A stretch of DNA of 7,227 nucleotides, taken from positions 1 through 7,227 of the forward strand of contig JAEZAL010000255.1 of assembly GCA_023427705.1 (NCBI GenBank), in the 5' to 3' direction. The stretch comes from Bacillota bacterium (GTDB lineage: Bacteria > Bacillota > Clostridia > Clostridiales > Clostridiaceae). Made by a program: the position numbers and the translations under genes. The notes below the pieces were generated by a model. It saw only the letters and a program-made list of their open reading frames with translations. It did not search any database and had not been told where the DNA came from. Below are positions 1-5,700 of the stretch, one piece after another (position 1 is the stretch's first letter; each line of letters opens with the position of its first letter).

Positions 1-2514
1 GATATGGGATTACTGGAGTATTTAAGAGATATAGCCAATTTAACTTCTGTAAAAAACGGTTGTGCCGAAGGTGCATGTGGAGCATGTATGGTACTTATTG
101 ATGGTGTAGCACAAAGAGCATGTCTCCCAAAATTAAGTAAGTTAGAAAATAAAGAAGTAATAACAGTAGAAGGCATCAGTGAAAGAGAAAGAGATGTTTT
201 TGCATATTCCTTTGGTAAATGCGGAGCTGTTCAATGTGGCTTTTGTATTCCAGGTATGGTTATAAGTGCAAAAGGCCTTTTAGATAATAATTTAAATCCA
301 ACAGAAGAAGAAATTAAAAATGCTCTAAGAGGAAATATATGTAGATGCACAGGATATGTAAAAATAATTAGCGCAATAATGTTAGTAGCCGAACTTTTAA
401 GAAATAATGAAGAAGTTCCAAAAGTATATTGTAAGGGTTTAGTTGGAGAAAACTTACCAAGGATAGACGCTGAAATAAAAACACTAGGCATAGGTAAGTA
501 TGCAGATGATTTGAATTTTGAGGGAATGCTATATGGTTCAGCTTTAAGAACAAAGTATCCTAGAGCTTTAATAAAAGGAATAGATACAACAAAAGCAAAG
601 GAACTTGAAGGCGTATATGCTGTATTAACAGCTAAAGATATCCCTGGAGATAGATATATAGGGCTTTTAGTTCAAGATTGGCCTGCTTTAATAGATATTG
701 GCGAAACAACAAGATATTTAGGTGATGCAATAGCTTTAGTAGCAGCAAAAGATAAGAAAACTTTAAAGGAAGCATTAAGTTTAATAGAAGTAGATTATGA
801 AGAGCTTTCGCCATTAACAAATCCAGAAGAGGCAATGAAGGAAGGTGCTCCTAATATCCATCCAAATGGAAATATATTAAGCAGACAAGCTCTAAAAAGA
901 GGAAATGCTGAAGAAGCTATAAAAAATTCCAAGTTTGTAGTAACTGAAAAATATAGTACTCCTGCAACAGAACATGCATTTTTAGAACCTGAATCTGCAG
1001 TTGCAAATTATGAAAATGAAATCTTAACAGTTTATACTGGTGGACAAGGTATATATGATGAATTAAGAGAAATAGGAAAGTTATTAAATTTAGATCCAAG
1101 TAAGCTTAGAATTAAAAGTATGCTAGTTGGTGGGGGTTTTGGTGGTAAAGAAGATATGAGTGTTCAGCACCATGCGGCTTTATTAACATATCACACTAAG
1201 AGGCCTGTTAAGGTAGTCTTAAGTAGAAAAGAAAGTATTATAATTCATCCTAAGAGACATGCAATGGAAATGGAATTTACAACTGCTTGTGATGAAAATG
1301 GAATTTTAACTGGGATGAAAGCAAGAATAATTTCTGATACAGGTGCTTATGCATCACTAGGTGGCCCTGTATTACAAAGAGCTTGCACTCATGCAGCAGG
1401 CCCATATAATTATCAAAATGTTGAGATAGAAGGGATTGCTGTATATACTAATAATCCTCCAGCAGGAGCATTTAGAGGCTTTGGAGTAACTCAATCAGCA
1501 TTTGCAAATGAAAGTAACATAAATAAACTTGCAGAGCTTGTTGGGATATCACCATGGGAGTTTAGATATAGAAATGCAATTAGACCAGGACAAGTATTAC
1601 CTAATGGTCAAATTGCAGATGAAGGAACAGCATTAGTAGAAACATTGGAAGCAGTTAAAGATGCTTTTGATAATAATAAGCATGTTGGTATTGCTTGTGC
1701 ATTTAAAAATGCTGGATTAGGAGTTGGAATACCTGATACTGGTAGATGTAGAATAGTAATTAAGAATGGAAAAGCTATTATAAGAACTTCTGCTGCTTGT
1801 ATTGGACAAGGTGTAGGTACAATAGCAACTCAAATAGTTTGTGAAACTACTGAATTAACTCCTGAGTTTGTATATTTTGACAGTCCAGATACATTTACAA
1901 CTCCAAATTCAGGGACAACAACAGCATCAAGGCAAACTGTATTTACAGGAGAGGCTACAAGATTGGCAGCACTAAAATTAAAGGAAGCTCTTAGTGAAAA
2001 GTCATTAAAAGAACTAGAGGGTAAAGAATTCTTTGCAGAATTCTGTCCACCAACAGATCCAATGGGAAGTCCTAAGGAAAACCCAGTTAGTCACGTTGCT
2101 TATGGATATGCAACTCAAGTAGTTGTTTTAGATGATAATGGAAAAGTGATTAAAGTTGTTGCAGCTCATGATGTTGGACGTGCAATAAATCCACCATCAG
2201 TAGAAGGGCAAATTGAAGGCGGAGTAGTAATGGGACTTGGTTATGCATTAACGGAAGATTATCCGTTGAAAAACAGTGTTCCTCTTGCTAAATTCGGAAC
2301 TTTAGGATTATTTAGATCTACAGCTATACCAGAGATTGAATCAATTATAATAGAAAATAATAAAGAAGAAGTAGCTTATGGAGCTAAAGGAGTAGGTGAA
2401 ATAGTAGTTGTTCCAATAGCACCAGCAATGCAAGGAGCGTACTATAAGCTTGATGGAGAGTTTAGAACTAAACTTCCGCTTGAAAATACATTCTATAGAA
2501 AAGCTAAAAAATAA
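1..2514 (+). CDS. xdh: Selenium-dependent xanthine dehydrogenase-type molybdenum hydroxylase (5' partial)
   Basis: This cytoplasmic molybdenum hydroxylase probably oxidises xanthine or a related purine. The frame is open from base 1 and starts in mid-domain, so the true start lies upstream; the ATG at base 4 is internal. Numbering the first codon (Asp) as 1, residues 1-125 form the two [2Fe-2S] domains. Cys21, Cys26, Cys29 and Cys41 make the plant-type cluster; Cys79, Cys82, Cys114 and Cys116 (CGFC and CRC) make the helical-domain cluster. The molybdopterin-binding part runs from about 150 to 830. It contains GGQG (347-350), GGGFGGKED (377-385), AFRGFG (490-495), GQG (602-604) and GAKGVGE, whose Glu800 is the expected catalytic base. 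There is no FAD domain, so a separate flavin subunit is expected. The small-plus-large fusion, GGQGIYDE and the C-terminal HDVGRAINP and KFGTLGLFR stretches match, from memory, the Se-dependent XDH family (E. coli XdhD-like). No in-frame TGA occurs; selenium in this family is a labile cofactor ligand, not selenocysteine. Exact substrate is inferred. Tandem TAA TAA stops end the gene. Confidence 0.9.
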   Translation, partial: DMGLLEYLRDIANLTSVKNGCAEGACGACMVLIDGVAQRACLPKLSKLENKEVITVEGISERERDVFAYSFGKCGAVQCGFCIPGMVISAKGLLDNNLNPTEEEIKNALRGNICRCTGYVKIISAIMLVAELLRNNEEVPKVYCKGLVGENLPRIDAEIKTLGIGKYADDLNFEGMLYGSALRTKYPRALIKGIDTTKAKELEGVYAVLTAKDIPGDRYIGLLVQDWPALIDIGETTRYLGDAIALVAAKDKKTLKEALSLIEVDYEELSPLTNPEEAMKEGAPNIHPNGNILSRQALKRGNAEEAIKNSKFVVTEKYSTPATEHAFLEPESAVANYENEILTVYTGGQGIYDELREIGKLLNLDPSKLRIKSMLVGGGFGGKEDMSVQHHAALLTYHTKRPVKVVLSRKESIIIHPKRHAMEMEFTTACDENGILTGMKARIISDTGAYASLGGPVLQRACTHAAGPYNYQNVEIEGIAVYTNNPPAGAFRGFGVTQSAFANESNINKLAELVGISPWEFRYRNAIRPGQVLPNGQIADEGTALVETLEAVKDAFDNNKHVGIACAFKNAGLGVGIPDTGRCRIVIKNGKAIIRTSAACIGQGVGTIATQIVCETTELTPEFVYFDSPDTFTTPNSGTTTASRQTVFTGEATRLAALKLKEALSEKSLKELEGKEFFAEFCPPTDPMGSPKENPVSHVAYGYATQVVVLDDNGKVIKVVAAHDVGRAINPPSVEGQIEGGVVMGLGYALTEDYPLKNSVPLAKFGTLGLFRSTAIPEIESIIIENNKEEVAYGAKGVGEIVVVPIAPAMQGAYYKLDGEFRTKLPLENTFYRKAKK

Positions 2515-2515
2515 T

Positions 2516-2555
2516 AAAAAATAGCTATAACTTAAAGGTTATAGCTATTTTTTTA
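2516..2555 (+). terminator. Rho-independent terminator of the xanthine dehydrogenase gene
   Basis: A perfect inverted repeat, ATAGCTATAAC (2521-2531) and GTTATAGCTAT (2538-2548), encloses a six-base loop, TTAAAG. It is followed by a run of six to seven T. The A-run at 2516-2520 can pair with the T-run and extend the stem to about 16 bp. The hairpin begins right after the tandem stop codons, so it should end transcription of the upstream gene. Because A-rich and T-rich tracts flank the stem symmetrically, it could in principle also work on the other strand. Confidence 0.88.
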
Positions 2556-2627
2556 TTCTTAATATTACTATTATTTTTAAATATAAGTTAAATTATATTA
2601 TAAAAAAACTAAAAAAATAAAAAAGTG

Positions 2628-2656
2628 TTGAGAAAAGTAGGTAGATATGGTATATT
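2628..2656 (+). promoter_or_regulatory. Predicted sigma-A promoter of the M60 peptidase gene
   Basis: The -35 hexamer TTGAGA (2628-2633) and the -10 hexamer TATATT (2651-2656) are separated by exactly 17 bp. A TGG immediately before the -10 (2648-2650) makes it an extended -10 element. Transcription would start near 2662-2664, giving a leader of about 50 nt. The position just downstream of the terminator supports independent transcription of the peptidase gene. No operator is recognisable, though the AT-rich background makes chance hexamers common. Confidence 0.6.
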
Positions 2657-2702
2657 TTATCGAGAAATATTGTATAAAATTAATTTATATAATGTGAAAG
2701 TG

Positions 2703-2710
2703 AAGGAGGT
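2703..2710 (+). promoter_or_regulatory. Strong ribosome binding site for the peptidase gene
   Basis: AAGGAGGT is close to fully complementary to the 16S rRNA 3' end. It stands five bases before the ATG at 2716. It fixes the start codon, which opens directly into a basic n-region and a signal peptide. Confidence 0.85.
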
Positions 2711-2715
2711 AAACT

Positions 2716-2790
2716 ATGAACAGAAGAAAAATTTCTGCTATGTTAGCAGTTGCATTAATAACAAGTCAAACACAAACTATAACATTTGCA
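2716..2790 (+). other. Signal peptide of the M60 peptidase
   Basis: The N-terminus has a basic stretch (Arg3, Arg4, Lys5), a hydrophobic core (ISAMLAVALI, residues 6-15) and a polar c-region ending TFA before Glu26. Predicted cleavage is after Ala25, with Thr at -3 and Ala at -1. There is no cysteine for lipidation, so this looks like a standard Sec signal. The hydrophobic core is short and the exact cleavage site is an estimate. Confidence 0.8.
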
Positions 2791-5700
2791 GAAACTGTTA
2801 GTAATAATGCTATAGTAGAAATAGTAAATGAAGTTAATATTGATAATATAGATGAAAGTAATTCAGATATAACTTCAGATGAAATAAAAGATGATGAAGA
2901 TATTGAAAATATCGAAGAGCTAGATATTGAAAGTAACGAAAGTATTGAAAGTACTGAAGAGTCAAATGATACTATTAGCAATGATTATTTAAATAAATCA
3001 GATAATGAAAAACAAAATCAAGTTCAAAGTAAAATTGTAGGTAAATTAGAATTAGATATAAATTTTTCTACCCCAATAAAGGTTACAAATGCTGATAAAA
3101 CAAACATAAGTGTTAAATTAGTTAAAGATGATGAAAATTATACTATTAATTTAGGTTCAGATATTAGTAAAGGAAATATAGAAGGTACAGATATATCTTA
3201 TTCTTTAGAAGCTTTAGATTATGCTAGAGCACAATTGTCTGAAAATGCAACTGATATAGACTTTTATCATCTGACTTTTGAAAATCTTGATTTAGGCACA
3301 TATTCATTAGAAATATCAGGAGCTGGATATAAAACTGTATCTATACCTGATATTGAAATTCAAAATGTATCAAAGAGAGTTCTATTAGGAACAGCTGATA
3401 ATAAAATTGTATTAGATGATAAGGGTACAGAAGATAAAGCTGATGATATTATAGAAGAATATGTAGGATCATTTTTATCTGGTGATGTAAATGGTGATGG
3501 TGATGTTAATAAAGTAGATTATGATGAAATAAAATCTAAAATAACATCTGGAAGTAATGAAGAAAACTATGATTTAAATAGGGATGGAAAAGTAGATATT
3601 ACAGATTTAGCATATGTTCATAGTAACATAGATAAAGCTCTAAAAGAGGCTGTAATAATAGATACAGATATAATAATAAATCCTAGTGCAGTTAATATTG
3701 AAACAATGCAAGGAACTTTACTTGAAGATGGATCAAATATTAAAGACATCTTACAAGATAATGGTAAGAGTGTAAGCCTAAAAAATGATCAGGATGTAGA
3801 AATAAGTGAAGAAAATCCTATTTCAGTTAATATAGATTTAACTGGTAATTCTGCTGTGGAAAATAAGGTTGAGCAAATAGTTATAAAAGCACCTAGTGAA
3901 AATGCACCAACATCTGGTAGTATTGTGATTGGAGATGAAGTATTTAACTTTAATGAAAATAATATAGTAAATGCATCACCTTCAGCTCGTACATCAGAAG
4001 AAGCTATAGTTATAAATTTAGGAAAGCAAGTAGCGGTAAGTGAAGTAAAGATAAATATTACTGGAAGCAGAGGGAATAAGAATTTAACAGAAATAGCTAA
4101 AGTAGAATTCTTAAATAATGTTTATACAGAAATTCCTAAGCCTAAGATGAATATACCAGTTATAAATAGCTTTACTAGTACAACACAAGTTGGACAAGAG
4201 TCTATGACTATAGGATGGGATCATGAAAATAACGTAACTGGATATGAAGTAAAAGTTGAAAATTTAAGCAATAATTCAGTTAGTACATATAAAACTAGTG
4301 ATAATTCTTTAAGAATAGAAAAAGTAGATGGATATGGTATATATAGAATTAGTATTCAATCACTAGCAGGAGAATGGAAAAGTGGATATAAGGATGAACA
4401 AGAAGGATATAGTATAGCTCAAATAGGTGATACTAACTTAACAAATAATTCAAATGATAAAGATGGTAAGCCAGATAATGTTGATTCAAATTATAATCCT
4501 ATGGCTTGGGATTCAATTACAGGAAATTTAACTGAGAGTGCAAGCGGTGAAAATGGAAATAGTTTTGGTAAAGATTCTATAATAGAAGTTCAAGTTATTC
4601 CAGAAACAGCACCAGAAGGTCCAGAAGGTATTACTGTAAAAGGTGGATATAAACAACTTACAGTATCATGGAAATCTCATAAGAAAGCTAAGGATTATGA
4701 TTTATATTATAGAGAAGCTGGTACTAAGGCGTGGATTAAAGCAAATGACCCAGATTCTTCATATATAGATAGTGAAAATGATGATATTCCAACAGGAGTT
4801 TCTAATTTAAATCCAGAACAAAAAACAGATTCAAATGAATTAATAAGAGCTACATCTTATACAATAACTGGTTTAAAAGATACTACTAGTTATGAATTAA
4901 TGCTGACAGCTACTAATCATCATGGAACAGGTGGATTATCACAAAAATATATAGGAACAACAACTAAATTAATACCACCAGTAACTACTAATTATAATCT
5001 TATAAATAGTCCAAAGGATATTACAAATCATATAGAAAAAGTAGAGTATAAAGGAAATATTAATGAAAACTACACTATAGATAATGATTTAGCTGTTACC
5101 GATAATGATTATACTACAGCTTGGACTTGGAATAATTGGGATACTTCTCATTATAGTAAAAATGGTCCAATAGTAACTTTTGATGAAGAATATACTATTG
5201 ATACTATAAAGGTAATTACAAGATTAGATATTGAATCACAACCATATATGGGGAATATAGGATATATTAATGAAGAAACAGGTCAGTGGGAATATAGAGA
5301 TGCAAGGGTAAGTAATAGTGGAAAGGTTACTACATTAAAATTATCAGAGCCAATAAAAGCTAAAACTATACAACCAAATATATCTGTTTATCCTTCAGTA
5401 GGTTCAGGAAAAGTAAGTATTTCTGATATAAAATTCTATAAATACGATAGTTTACAAAATGATGTAGATGGATTATTTGCAGATGATTTAAAATTATCAT
5501 TAAATGATGATGTAACTTATGAAATAGTAGAAGAACTTACAAATAGAGCTAAGACAATAGATTCGATAAATCTTGAATATCATGAAAATCAAACTGAAAT
5601 ATTAAATGATTTAAAAAGAGCTGAAGATTTATTAAATGATGTTGCACTAAATGATAAAATAATAACTTTAGATTCAAGTATACATAATGTAGCTCCTCAA

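Noticed and set aside
231..1099. Several open frames of 60-86 codons overlapping the xanthine dehydrogenase gene
   Set aside because: They lie inside a long gene with clear conserved motifs, have low-complexity Leu/Ile/His/Ser-rich translations typical of out-of-frame AT-rich DNA, and show no family motif.
1..2514. Possible selenocysteine (TGA) codon in the selenium-dependent enzyme
   Set aside because: The frame has no internal TGA. Selenium in this family is a cofactor ligand, so none is expected.
2580..2600. Imperfect palindrome (AATATAA ... TTATATT) in the intergenic region
   Set aside because: Short arms made only of A and T are expected by chance in such AT-rich DNA. There is no T-tract or known operator match.
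2688..2693. A perfect TATAAT close to the peptidase start codon
   Set aside because: No acceptable -35 sits 16-19 bp upstream (TTGTAT at 2670-2675 is only 12 bp away). A start from it would fall near 2700, almost on the ribosome binding site. The 2628-2656 promoter is better.
2766..2981. A minus-strand open frame encoding a Ser/Ile-rich 71-residue peptide
   Set aside because: It is the antisense shadow of the acidic repeat region: GAA/GAT/AGT codons read as Ser, Ile and Leu codons on the other strand. Its composition is explained without it being a gene.
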